Source: 66-474 sp964489055 (lineage in GTDB: Bacteria; Pseudomonadota; Gammaproteobacteria; Xanthomonadales; Rhodanobacteraceae). Taken from it: 64,000 nt of DNA. Under the pieces are notes generated by a model that was given only the letters and a program-made list of their open reading frames with translations, was not told the origin of the DNA and made no database searches. The position numbers and the translations under genes are program-made. The stretch covers positions 9,006 to 73,005 of the forward strand of contig CAZAXF010000008.1 of the NCBI GenBank assembly GCA_964489055.1, read 5' to 3'. Shown one piece after another: positions 28,865 through 36,749 of this stretch (position 1 is its first letter; each line of letters opens with the position of its first letter).

Positions 28865-29251
28865 ATGCAATTGAACATGCTCAAAGCCAAGATCCATCGC
28901 GCGACCGTGACCCATGCCGAGCTTCACTACGAGGGCTCGATCGCCATCGACGGCGACCTGCTGGACACCGCGGGGATCCGCGAGTACGAGCAGATTCATG
29001 CGTGGAACATCAACAACGGCGAACGCTTCGTCACCTATGCGCTGCGCGCCGAGGAAGGCAGCGGAATCATTTCGGTGAATGGCAGCGCCGCACACCGCGC
29101 CCAGCCCGGCGACCTGGTGATCATCGCGGCGTTCGTGTCGCTGAACCAGGCCGAGGCCGAACAGCACCAGCCGATGCTGGTGTACGTGGACGCGGGCAAC
29201 CGCATCGTGCGTACCAACCGTTCGATCCCCAAGCAGATGGCGGTCGCCTGA
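28865..29251 (+). CDS. panD: Aspartate 1-decarboxylase proenzyme
   Basis: This 128-residue pyruvoyl enzyme forms beta-alanine from aspartate. Self-cleavage between Gly24 and Ser25 in HYEGSIAID creates the pyruvoyl group; the site is intact. NMLKAKIHRATVTHAEL and NGSAAHRAQPGDLVII are typical. GGAGG precedes the ATG. It completes the pantothenate operon, 98 nt after panC. Confidence 0.97.
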   Translation: MQLNMLKAKIHRATVTHAELHYEGSIAIDGDLLDTAGIREYEQIHAWNINNGERFVTYALRAEEGSGIISVNGSAAHRAQPGDLVIIAAFVSLNQAEAEQHQPMLVYVDAGNRIVRTNRSIPKQMAVA

Positions 29252-29383
29252 CCTCGGCCGCGGGCTTTCGCGCCGCGGTCCGCGCGGATTCGTCCGCCCG
29301 TTCACGAGGGGACCGCGGACGCCCCATTCCCCGCCTTGTCCGGCGCTACGGACCGTTGTCGTGCAGCTGGCAACCCAGCGGCT

Positions 29384-30376
29384 TCACAGCCACTTCGCGC
29401 GTCTCAGCACCACGAACAGCGCGACGCAAACGGCCAAAGTGACGCCGATGATGACGGGATAGGCATAGGGCGAAAGCAGCTCGGGCATGTCGTGGAAGTT
29501 CATGCCGTACCAGCTCGCCAGCAACGTCGGTGCAGCCGCGAGCGCGGCCCAGCCGGCGAGGCGCTTGACCACTTCATTCTGGCGTACGGTGATCAGCGAC
29601 AGGTTGACGTCCATCGCCGCGCCGAGCATTTCGCGCATCGAGCCGATCGCATCGCCGACCCGGGTGACGTGGTCCTGCACGTCGCGGAAATAGGGCCGTA
29701 CCTCGTCGCGGATCACCTCGGGGTGCAGCCGCACCAGTTGGTTGAGGATGTCCTGCAGTGGCGAGGCGGCCAACCGCAGGGTCAGCAATTCGCGCTGCAT
29801 GTCGTACAACCGGTGCGTGACTTCGCGGTTGGCGACCTCGCCGAACACATCCTCTTCCAGCTCCTGCAGTTCCTGCTTGAAGTCCTGCACGATCGGCAGG
29901 TAGTTGTCGACGATGAAATCGAGAATCGAGTACAGCGCGTAGCTGGGGCCCAGCGCCAGATGCTCGGGTGCCTGTTCGCAGCCGCGGCGCGCCGGAACGT
30001 AGGACAGCGAGGCGCCGTGGCGCACGGTCAGCAGATAGCGTTTGCCAATGAAAATGTGGGTCTCACCGAATGCGATGTTGCCGTCGGTGATTTGCGCGGT
30101 TTGCGCGACGATGAACAGTGAATCGCCGTAGGCCTCGATCTTGGGGCGCTGGTGTGCCGTGTGCGCGTCCTCGACGGCCAGCTCGTGCAGGCCGAATGCG
30201 TCCTGCAGCTTTTCCAGCAACGGCTCGTCCGGTTCCACCAGCCCGACCCAGACGAAGCCGTCGGGGCGGGCGAGAAAATCGCTGATCTCGTCCAGCGTGA
30301 TGTCGCGGATCTTCCTGCCGCCGGCACCGTAGGCGACACAGTTGGCGACCCTGGCTGTGGCAGCGGATGTGTCCAT
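29384..30376 (-). CDS. corA: CorA-family divalent cation transporter
   Basis: This 330-residue member of the CorA/2-TM-GxN family forms homopentameric Mg2+ (or Co2+, Ni2+, Zn2+) channels in the inner membrane. The large N-terminal cytoplasmic domain ends in two helices, with the selectivity motif YGMNF between them (near residue 280). The ATG at 30376 gives the expected N-terminus; an earlier start would be encoded by the repeat at 30418-30454. No good ribosome-binding site is seen. It lies tail to tail with panD. Confidence 0.9.
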   Translation of the reverse strand: MDTSAATARVANCVAYGAGGRKIRDITLDEISDFLARPDGFVWVGLVEPDEPLLEKLQDAFGLHELAVEDAHTAHQRPKIEAYGDSLFIVAQTAQITDGNIAFGETHIFIGKRYLLTVRHGASLSYVPARRGCEQAPEHLALGPSYALYSILDFIVDNYLPIVQDFKQELQELEEDVFGEVANREVTHRLYDMQRELLTLRLAASPLQDILNQLVRLHPEVIRDEVRPYFRDVQDHVTRVGDAIGSMREMLGAAMDVNLSLITVRQNEVVKRLAGWAALAAAPTLLASWYGMNFHDMPELLSPYAYPVIIGVTLAVCVALFVVLRRAKWL

Positions 30377-30417
30377 GCGGCGATTATGCGTGATCGGCGT
30401 GGATTTGGAAAAGCAGG

Positions 30418-30454
30418 AATCAGTCCGCGAATGAACGCAGATGAGCGCGAATGA
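30418..30454. repeat. Half-element of the CCGCGAATGAACGC repeat
   Basis: AATCAGTCCGCGAATGAACGC followed by AGATGAGCGCGAAT matches one arm of the nested element at 19013-19050. Here the other arm is missing. Confidence 0.75.
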
Positions 30455-30550
30455 CAGCAACTGCTTCATGTCGTGTCCGGAGGCTCGGGCTTCGATCCGA
30501 TCCGGGAAGGCCTGGACGAACCCGTCCCGCGCTAGTCAGGGCACGCCGGG

Positions 30551-31849
30551 TCAATCGCTTGTGCGTAGTTGCGTGAATTTGCCGACCGAAGGTTTTCGCA
30601 GCATCCAGCATCCGCAGGCCAGGCCGAGCCACGCGGGCAATGCGAACAGGATCCAAGGCAGGTTGTGCTGCGGCAGCCAGCCCGCCAGTCGCGCGAGCAG
30701 CGCGAATGCGGACAGCAGTGCCAGCAGCGCCGCGAGGACGAACGTGAAACGTCCGGCACGCGCAGCGTATGGACGCAGACGCAGCAGGCCGGGAATCAGG
30801 AGCCAAGCCAGCGGATTGAACAGCAGCAGGTTCTCGTTGGCCCACGCGGCGCGGTGGGCAGTGGCGAACCACAACACCAGCATCAAGGCGCCGGCGATGC
30901 CGGCCAGCAGGGCATACAGCGTGCCCACCACGGAAAACCACCAGCGTTCGATGGGATAGCGTTGGGCCAGGCGTGCCGATGCAATGAACCCCGCCGCCAG
31001 TACCAGGCCCACGATCAGCAATGGCCAGCGCAGATCGGGCGGCTCGGCGGGCGGCGAGGGCAGGCGCTGCGGCGACAGTACGGTCTCGGACTGCACCAGC
31101 GGCGCGCCGTCGGTTGCGCGCACGTTGCGCAATTCGTGCATCAGGCGTGCGGGAATGAAGGCGCCGGTCCAGCGACTGAGCGGCTGGTCGGCGTAGGGCC
31201 CGAGACCGAGATCCAGCAGGTACATCAGCCACGGCTGGCCCGACATCAGTCGGTCGGTTTCGCTGCGGTAGGTTTCGTGGTCGGGTGCGGGACCGGTGAG
31301 TTGCGCCTTCAGCGTGCCGCCCAGCACCCGGTTCAGGGCATCGCGGAGACGCGTGGTGCAGTTGTCGCGGAAATAGCGGTAGCGGTACCGGGCATTCTGC
31401 GGCTGCACGTTCCAGACCAGGAAATCGCGCAACGCCGCGCGCTGCGCGGGCGTCAGGTTCAGGTGCTGGGCCGTGATCGAGCGCCCCTCGCCGGAGTACT
31501 CGCGAAAGTCATCGGCCGTGGGCCAGGCGGCGGCACGGTAGATCATGACCCCGCGCGCGAAGTTGAAGTAGAAATCCTTCTGGTTGAAGTCGAACATGCC
31601 GTAGTTGAAGGCATACGACTGGCCGCTCGCGGTGTCGGTGATCACCAGCGCGTCGTGCCCGAAGCGCTCCCAGTACACCGTGCCCGGGCCGTAGGTGTAA
31701 AGGTCCACGCGAAGATCGGTGCCGGGTGCGTCGGCGACGCCGGCGCGGGCGAGGGGCGACGTCAGCGCACATGCACACGCGATCGCGAACAGCCACGCGG
31801 CAGGCAGCAGGCGGTACAGTCCGCGATTCATTGGACGAAAGTGGTGCAT
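30551..31849 (-). CDS. DUF4105/Lnb N-terminal-domain membrane protein
   Basis: This 432-residue protein has a signal sequence, a periplasmic DUF4105 domain (about 45-260), and four or five C-terminal membrane helices. The domain is shared with Lnb, a lipoprotein N-acyl transferase described in Gram-positive bacteria; the conserved pair is present as His in ERFGHDALVI and Cys in FRDNCTTRLRD. A role in lipoprotein or lipid modification is plausible but unproven in this group. Two ATGs (31849 and 31831) are possible and neither has a Shine-Dalgarno sequence. It is convergent with no partner and seems to stand alone. Confidence 0.75.
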   Translation of the reverse strand: MHHFRPMNRGLYRLLPAAWLFAIACACALTSPLARAGVADAPGTDLRVDLYTYGPGTVYWERFGHDALVITDTASGQSYAFNYGMFDFNQKDFYFNFARGVMIYRAAAWPTADDFREYSGEGRSITAQHLNLTPAQRAALRDFLVWNVQPQNARYRYRYFRDNCTTRLRDALNRVLGGTLKAQLTGPAPDHETYRSETDRLMSGQPWLMYLLDLGLGPYADQPLSRWTGAFIPARLMHELRNVRATDGAPLVQSETVLSPQRLPSPPAEPPDLRWPLLIVGLVLAAGFIASARLAQRYPIERWWFSVVGTLYALLAGIAGALMLVLWFATAHRAAWANENLLLFNPLAWLLIPGLLRLRPYAARAGRFTFVLAALLALLSAFALLARLAGWLPQHNLPWILFALPAWLGLACGCWMLRKPSVGKFTQLRTSD

Positions 31850-32231
31850 GGATGACCAGAACCCTCGATCGCGACGCCCGGAAGCCGGCGCGCCGCCGGT
31901 GGTGACCGGTCATGATAAACGCGACGGGATCCGATGCAGGCGCGTTGTCGTCGTCGTCCGGGGACACCATGGCGTGGTGTGCGTGTTGCGCACCAACGGA
32001 ACATCGCCGGCATCCCCGTGCGCAGAGCGCACGCTACGGGCTTGCTCCGGGACGGGACGAGCAGCCTTGATTCCGGGCCCGGACATTTCGGCGGCCTGCC
32101 GTCAGGCCAGCATGGAGCTCGGGTTCCGCCTTCCGTTCGTGATCGCGAAGGAGGACAACGGCCACGACTTCGCGGGTCGCGAAGCGGTCGCCCATTCATC
32201 GTCTCCGGCCTGCCCCACCGCGTTACGCTTC
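31850..32231. other. Gap with one REP-like palindrome
   Basis: No gene is supported. GTGCGCAGAGCGCACGCTAC near 32020 is one copy of the window's REP-like palindrome. The remaining sequence has scattered open frames without motifs. Confidence 0.5.
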
Positions 32232-32261
32232 TCCCCGTCCCCGTCCCCGTCCCCCGGCCCG
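32232..32261 (-). repeat. GGGGAC hexamer array at the corC 3' end
   Basis: On the coding (minus) strand three GGGGAC units in a row, with flanking G-runs, begin 2 nt after the corC stop. This is a six-base variant of the heptamer arrays, with the same G-rich-after-stop polarity, and shares the flanking TTACGCTTC with the array at 13277. Confidence 0.8.
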
Positions 32262-32262
32262 G

Positions 32263-33114
32263 CTACGTTTCCTCGGTGCCCCCGGTACGCACCCGGAATT
32301 GCAGCACGCGCCGGTCGTCGGCCCGGGTCACGTCGAAGGCGTAGTCGTCCAGGGTGGCGGTCTCGCCCGGGTCGGGCAGGTGGCCGACCGCGGCGGTGAC
32401 CAGGCCGCCGATGGTGTCGTATTCCTCGTCGGAATAGTGGGTGTCGAACTTGCGGTTGAAGTCCTCGATGGGCGTCAGCGCGTCGACCAGCCAGCTGCCG
32501 TCGGGCTGCGCGTCGATCATCTTCGGCGGCACGGCGGCATCGTGTTCGTCGTCGATTTCGCCGACGATTTCCTCCAGCACGTCCTCGATGGTGACGAGCC
32601 CGGCGACGCCGCCGTATTCATCCACCACCACCGCCATGTGGTTGCGCGAGCGGCGGAACTCGGCCAGCAGCACGTTCAGGCGCATCGATTCGGGAATCAT
32701 CACCGCGTGGCGCAGCAGCGCGCGCACGTCCACCGGGCCGTTGTCGCCGCGGCGCAGCAGGTCCTTGGCCAGCAGGATGCCGAGGATCTCGTCCTTGTCC
32801 TCGCCGTGGACGGGAAAGCGCGAGTGGCCCGATTCGGTGACCGCATCGAGAATGGTGTCCAGATCGTCGTCGACGTCCAGCATCACCATCTGCGCACGCG
32901 GCACCATCACGTCACCGACCACCATCCTGGTGACCCGAATGGCGCCTTCGATCATCGCGTAGGTTTCGCTGGTGAGCAGGCCGTTGGTCTGCGCTTCGCG
33001 CAGTTCCTCGAGCAGTTCCTCGGGATTGCGCGGCTCACCGGAAAGCATGTGGCCCAGACGGTCCCACAACGAACGGTGGGCCGGGCCGGTGGTACTTGGG
33101 GGTTCTGCGGACAT
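32263..33114 (-). CDS. corC: CorC/YbeX-type CBS-domain protein
   Basis: This 283-residue soluble protein has a short N-terminal part, two CBS domains (about 60-185, with MVPRAQMVMLD and HSRFPVHGED) and a CorC/HlyC transporter-associated domain (about 200-275). It belongs to the YbeX group linked to magnesium homeostasis and ribosome metabolism. The start MSAEPPSTTGPAH was chosen by family length; an in-frame extension upstream is unlikely. It lies in the order miaB, phoH, ybeY, corC, as in the ybeZYX operon of other gammaproteobacteria. Confidence 0.87.
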   Translation of the reverse strand: MSAEPPSTTGPAHRSLWDRLGHMLSGEPRNPEELLEELREAQTNGLLTSETYAMIEGAIRVTRMVVGDVMVPRAQMVMLDVDDDLDTILDAVTESGHSRFPVHGEDKDEILGILLAKDLLRRGDNGPVDVRALLRHAVMIPESMRLNVLLAEFRRSRNHMAVVVDEYGGVAGLVTIEDVLEEIVGEIDDEHDAAVPPKMIDAQPDGSWLVDALTPIEDFNRKFDTHYSDEEYDTIGGLVTAAVGHLPDPGETATLDDYAFDVTRADDRRVLQFRVRTGGTEET

Positions 33115-33233
33115 AGGCTGGAACACGTCCCCGGAGGGGCGGGTTGTTGATTCTAGCAGGTTGCGGGGTCCAATCCGCAAAGTGCTGCGTGCGGCGAGGT
33201 GGCGTGGGGGTGGCCCCTTGAGGGGTCCGCCGC

Positions 33234-33343
33234 GTAGCGTGCGCTGTGCGCACGTCTGGCATGTGATGGGGGCGTTGCGCAGATTCGTGCGCGCAGCGCA
33301 CGCTACGGGTTGCCCGGTGGCGCAGCGTGCGCTTCGCGCACGA
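33234..33343. repeat. REP-like palindromes between corC and ybeY
   Basis: Three copies of the GTAGCGTGCGC...GCGCACG palindrome type (near 33234, 33286 and 33322), alternating in orientation. They separate corC from ybeY by 260 bp, where the operon is otherwise tight. Confidence 0.8.
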
Positions 33344-33375
33344 CCGGCGGCGCCTGGAAGGCGGTGTCCAGGTTG

Positions 33376-33897
33376 CTAGTTCGCGGTGTAGGGGTCGGCG
33401 ATGCCGAGCGACGCCAGGATTCGCGTTTCCAGCGCCTCCATCCGCGCGGCCTCGTGGTCGTTCTGGTGGTCGTGGCCCAGAAGGTGCAGCACGCCGTGCA
33501 CGGTGAGGTGGGCGTAGTGATCGCGCGGCAGCTTGCCCTGCTCGCGCGCCTCGCGGGCCACCACCGGCGCGCAGATCGCAAGGTCGCCCAGCAGTGGCGA
33601 TTCCACGCCGCGTGGCAGTTCGACCGGAAACGACAGCACGTTGGTGGCGTGGTCCTTGCCGCGATAACGCCGGTTCAGCGCACGACCCTCGCGGGCACCG
33701 ACGATGCGGATCGACAGCTCGGCCGGAGCGCGATGGCGGGCGCCTCGCAGCGCCGCCGCGACCCAGCGGCGGAAGCTGGCGGGTGCCGGGATGCCGCGGC
33801 GGGGGACGGCGTAGGCGAGGTGTAGTTCGGGACCGGGGACCGGGGACCGGGGACCGGAGTTCGCGACGCGGCTTCGGTTTGTGTGGCAGGACGGCAT
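33376..33897 (-). CDS. ybeY: Endoribonuclease YbeY
   Basis: This 173-residue UPF0054 metalloprotein acts in 16S rRNA 3'-end maturation and ribosome quality control. The zinc motif HGVLHLLGHDH is intact, as is NRRYRGKDHATNVLSFP. Homology begins near LHLAYAV (about residue 26). The only in-frame start before it is the ATG at 33897, so the heptamer array at 33829-33857 is translated as SGPRSPVPGP within the N-terminus. It follows phoH after 15 nt and may be translationally coupled to it. Confidence 0.93.
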   Translation of the reverse strand: MPSCHTNRSRVANSGPRSPVPGPELHLAYAVPRRGIPAPASFRRWVAAALRGARHRAPAELSIRIVGAREGRALNRRYRGKDHATNVLSFPVELPRGVESPLLGDLAICAPVVAREAREQGKLPRDHYAHLTVHGVLHLLGHDHQNDHEAARMEALETRILASLGIADPYTAN

Positions 33898-33971
33898 GGG
33901 TGGCTTTGCGTGTCAGGCGACACCGGAAGGCGGGGTGTGCCCGGTCCCCGGTCCCCGGTCCCCGGTCCCGG
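33829..33971. repeat. Paired heptamer arrays at the ybeY-phoH junction
   Basis: Plus-strand GGGGACC array at 33829-33857 lies inside the ybeY 5' end, and a GGTCCCC array at 33941-33971 lies inside the phoH 3' end. They are inverted to each other across about 83 nt. Both are read through in frame. Confidence 0.9.
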
Positions 33972-34938
33972 CATTTTCTTCAGCCCTCTCATACGCCCGC
34001 ACGATCTTGGCTACCAGCGGATGCCTCACCACGTCGCGGGCGGTGAAGAAGGTGAAGCTGACGTCCTCGACGCCGCGCAGCACCTCGATCACGTTGCGCA
34101 GGCCCGAGCGGGCGTTGCGGGGCAGGTCGACCTGGGTGACGTCGCCGGTGACCACCGTGGTGGTGCCGAAGCCGACGCGGGTCAAAAACATCTTCATCTG
34201 CTCGATGGTGCTGTTCTGGGCCTCGTCCAGGATCACGAACGAGTCGTTGAGGGTGCGCCCGCGCATGTAGGCCAGCGGCGCGATCTCGATCACGCTGCGT
34301 TCGATCAGGCGCGCGACGCGGTCGAAGCCCAGCATTTCGTACAGCGCGTCGTAGAGCGGGCGCAGGTAGGGGTCGACCTTCTGCGCCAGGTCACCGGGCA
34401 GGAAACCCAGCTTTTCACCGGCCTCGACCGCGGGGCGCACCAGCACCAGCCGCTGCACGCGCCCGGTTTCCAGCGCCTCGACGGCGCTCGCCACGGCAAG
34501 GTAGGTCTTGCCGGTACCGGCCGGGCCGATCCCGAAGTTGAGGTCGTTCGTCGCGATCGCGTGCAGGTATCGCTGCTGGTTCGGTCCGCGTCCGCGGATG
34601 TTGCCGCGCTTGACCTTGATCACCACTTCCTGGGTGCCTTCGGCCTGTTTTTCAGCCAGCGCATCGACCCCGGCTTCCGACAACCGCGTACTGATCTTGC
34701 GCCCGTCCAGCGCTTCGCTCGCGGTGGCTTCGTAAAGGCTGCGCAGCACGCGCTCGCCCGACTTCACCGCCGCGTCCTCGCCGATCAGGCGAAACACGTT
34801 GCCGCGGTTGTTGATCTCGATGCCGAGCCGCAACTCGACCTGGCGCAGGTGCTCGTCGAACGGCCCGCACAGGTTGGCCAGCCGCTGCGTGTCGTCGGGC
34901 TCGAGGGTGAAGTCGTGCTGGATGAGGGAGGTGGTCAT
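33913..34938 (-). CDS. ybeZ: PhoH/YbeZ-family ATPase
   Basis: This 341-residue PhoH-like P-loop ATPase is co-inherited with YbeY and implicated in RNA and ribosome metabolism. Walker A is GPAGTGKTYLA and the FVILDEAQN motif forms Walker B, with VVTGDVTQVDLP following. The conserved protein ends near IVRAYERAEE. The last 20 or so residues, including AGTGDRGPGTG, are encoded by a heptamer array. The start MTTSLIQHDFTLEPDD matches the family. It lies between miaB and ybeY on the minus strand. Confidence 0.93.
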   Translation of the reverse strand: MTTSLIQHDFTLEPDDTQRLANLCGPFDEHLRQVELRLGIEINNRGNVFRLIGEDAAVKSGERVLRSLYEATASEALDGRKISTRLSEAGVDALAEKQAEGTQEVVIKVKRGNIRGRGPNQQRYLHAIATNDLNFGIGPAGTGKTYLAVASAVEALETGRVQRLVLVRPAVEAGEKLGFLPGDLAQKVDPYLRPLYDALYEMLGFDRVARLIERSVIEIAPLAYMRGRTLNDSFVILDEAQNSTIEQMKMFLTRVGFGTTTVVTGDVTQVDLPRNARSGLRNVIEVLRGVEDVSFTFFTARDVVRHPLVAKIVRAYERAEENAGTGDRGPGTGHTPPSGVA

Positions 34939-35012
34939 GGGTACGGGTGCGCGCGAGGTCCGGGGCGCCTGGTGCAGTTGTCACGCCCACCTGCGGAAGA
35001 CAAGAGCTTCCT

Positions 35013-35090
35013 GCCACGGATTTGCACGGATTGGCACGGATCCAGAGGGTGATTGCTTTTCATCCGTGTCAATCCGTGTCAATCCGTGGC
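35013..35090. repeat. Inverted CACGGATT repeat at the miaB 3' end
   Basis: GCCACGGATT-TGCACGGATT-GGCACGGAT (35013-35041) and its near-perfect reverse complement (35062-35090, 27 of 29 matching) flank a 20-nt loop. The right arm supplies the last codons and stop of miaB. Confidence 0.88.
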
Positions 35091-36502
35091 AAGGTTGTTG
35101 CGCTTCGTCGAACCTCATGGTTCATCACGGTCCGGGCCCTCAGTGAGTTCTTCATCGCGGCGGTGATCTCGACGTCCACGAACCGGCCGACCAGGCGCGC
35201 GTCGCCGGCGAAATTCACCTGGCGCATGTTTTCGGTCTTGCCGGTCAGTTCGTTCGGGTTCTTTTTCGACGGGCCGGTCACCAGGATGCGCTGGGTGCTG
35301 CCGACCATCGCCTCGCTGATCTTCGCGGCGTGGAAGTTGATCATTTCCTGCAGGCGCGTCAGGCGCTCGTGCTTGACCGCGTCGGGGGTTGGATCGAACA
35401 GGTTGGCGGCCGGGGTGCCGGGGCGCTTCGAATAGATGAAGGAAAAGGACTGGTCGAAGCCGATGTCCTCGATCAGTTGCAGGGTCTGCGCGAAATCGGC
35501 ATCGGTTTCGCCGGGGAAGCCGACGATGAAGTCGCTGGAGACGCTGATGCCGGGCCGCACCGCGCGCAGTCTGGCGATCTTCTCGCGGAACAGCGCCGCG
35601 GTGTAGTTGCGCTTCATCATCGCCAGGATGCGATCCGAGCCCGATTGCACCGGCAGGTGCAGGAAATTCGCCAGCTTGGGCACGTCGCGGTAGGCCGCGA
35701 TCAGCGAATCGGAGAACTCCAGCGGGTGCGAAGTGGTGAAGCGGATGCGCCCGATGCCCTCGATCTGGGCGATCGCGCGGATCAACAGGGCCAGGTCGGC
35801 GGTGCCGCCGTCGAACATCGGTCCGCGGTAGGCGTTGACGTTCTGGCCCAGCAGGTTGATTTCCTTGACACCCTGTTCGACCAGCGCGGCGACTTCGGCC
35901 AGCACGTCGTCGAACGGGCGCGAAATTTCCTCGCCGCGGGTGTAGGGCACCACGCAGAACGAGCAGTACTTGCTGCAGCCTTCCATGATCGACACGAACG
36001 CGGCCGGGCCTTCCGCGCGCGGCTCGGGCAGCGCGTCGAACTTCTCGATCTCGGGGAAGGACACGTCCACCTGCGGCTTGCCGCTGGCGCGACGCGCATC
36101 GATCAGCTGCGGCAGGCGGTGCAGCGTCTGCGGGCCGAACACGAGGTCGACGTAGGGCGCACGTTCGACGATGGCCTGGCCTTCCTGCGAGGCCACGCAG
36201 CCGGCGACGCCGATGATGACGTCGGGGTTGGTTTGCTTGAAGGCCTTCCAGCGGCCGAGCTGCGAGAACACCTTCTCCTGCGCCTTCTCGCGGATCGAGC
36301 AGGTGTTGACCAGGATCACGTCGGCTTCGGCGACGTCCTGCGTGCGCTGCATGCCGCGTTCGGCCGCGAGGACTTCCTCCATCTTGCGGGAGTCGTACTC
36401 GTTCATCTGGCAGCCGTGGGTCTGGATGTAGAGCTTCCCCGGCACGGTGTTGCCGGATACGGGCGCGTCGGCGGCCCGGGCGGGGGAGGGTGTGTCGGCC
36501 AT
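35069..36502 (-). CDS. miaB: tRNA-2-methylthio-N6-dimethylallyladenosine synthase MiaB
   Basis: This 477-residue radical-SAM methylthiotransferase converts i6A37 to ms2i6A37 in tRNA. It has the UPF0004 domain with KLYIQTHGCQMNEYDS and NTCSIREKAQ, the radical-SAM CxxxCxxC cluster in MEGCSKYCSFCVVPYTRG, and a C-terminal TRAM domain. The start MADTPSPARAADAPVSG was chosen over upstream frame because family homology begins soon after. Its last ten residues (ATTLPRIDTD) and stop codon come from the CACGGATT repeat. It heads the minus-strand run to phoH, ybeY and corC. Confidence 0.96.
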   Translation of the reverse strand: MADTPSPARAADAPVSGNTVPGKLYIQTHGCQMNEYDSRKMEEVLAAERGMQRTQDVAEADVILVNTCSIREKAQEKVFSQLGRWKAFKQTNPDVIIGVAGCVASQEGQAIVERAPYVDLVFGPQTLHRLPQLIDARRASGKPQVDVSFPEIEKFDALPEPRAEGPAAFVSIMEGCSKYCSFCVVPYTRGEEISRPFDDVLAEVAALVEQGVKEINLLGQNVNAYRGPMFDGGTADLALLIRAIAQIEGIGRIRFTTSHPLEFSDSLIAAYRDVPKLANFLHLPVQSGSDRILAMMKRNYTAALFREKIARLRAVRPGISVSSDFIVGFPGETDADFAQTLQLIEDIGFDQSFSFIYSKRPGTPAANLFDPTPDAVKHERLTRLQEMINFHAAKISEAMVGSTQRILVTGPSKKNPNELTGKTENMRQVNFAGDARLVGRFVDVEITAAMKNSLRARTVMNHEVRRSATTLPRIDTD

Positions 36503-36611
36503 CGAATCGGTGTGGATCGGCGGAAAACCGCATTGTAGCGGTGCGGGCCGGGCCCTTGGCGCGCGGGGCGTACACTGGGGGCTTGGTGTGTGGCGCGGAG
36601 TCCCGTTGACT

Positions 36612-36696
36612 CCGTTCGCGCTGAGCGTAGGCCCGCGGGGCCGGAGTCGAAGGGCAATGTCTTTCGACTTCGCTGCGCTACGCTCAAGACGAACGG
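36612..36696. repeat. Inverted CGTTCG...CTGAGCG repeat
   Basis: CCGTTCGCGCTGAGCG (36612-36627) and CGCTCAAGACGAACGG (36681-36696) pair at 14 of 16 positions, with an inner AGTCGAAG / CTTTCGACT pair. This is the same element as the core of the 414-bp structure near 19145-19226. Confidence 0.85.
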
Positions 36697-36749
36697 TAAC
36701 CGGGACACGAAACCCGTCAGGAACCGTTGTTGATTTCAGGAGGTGGAAC

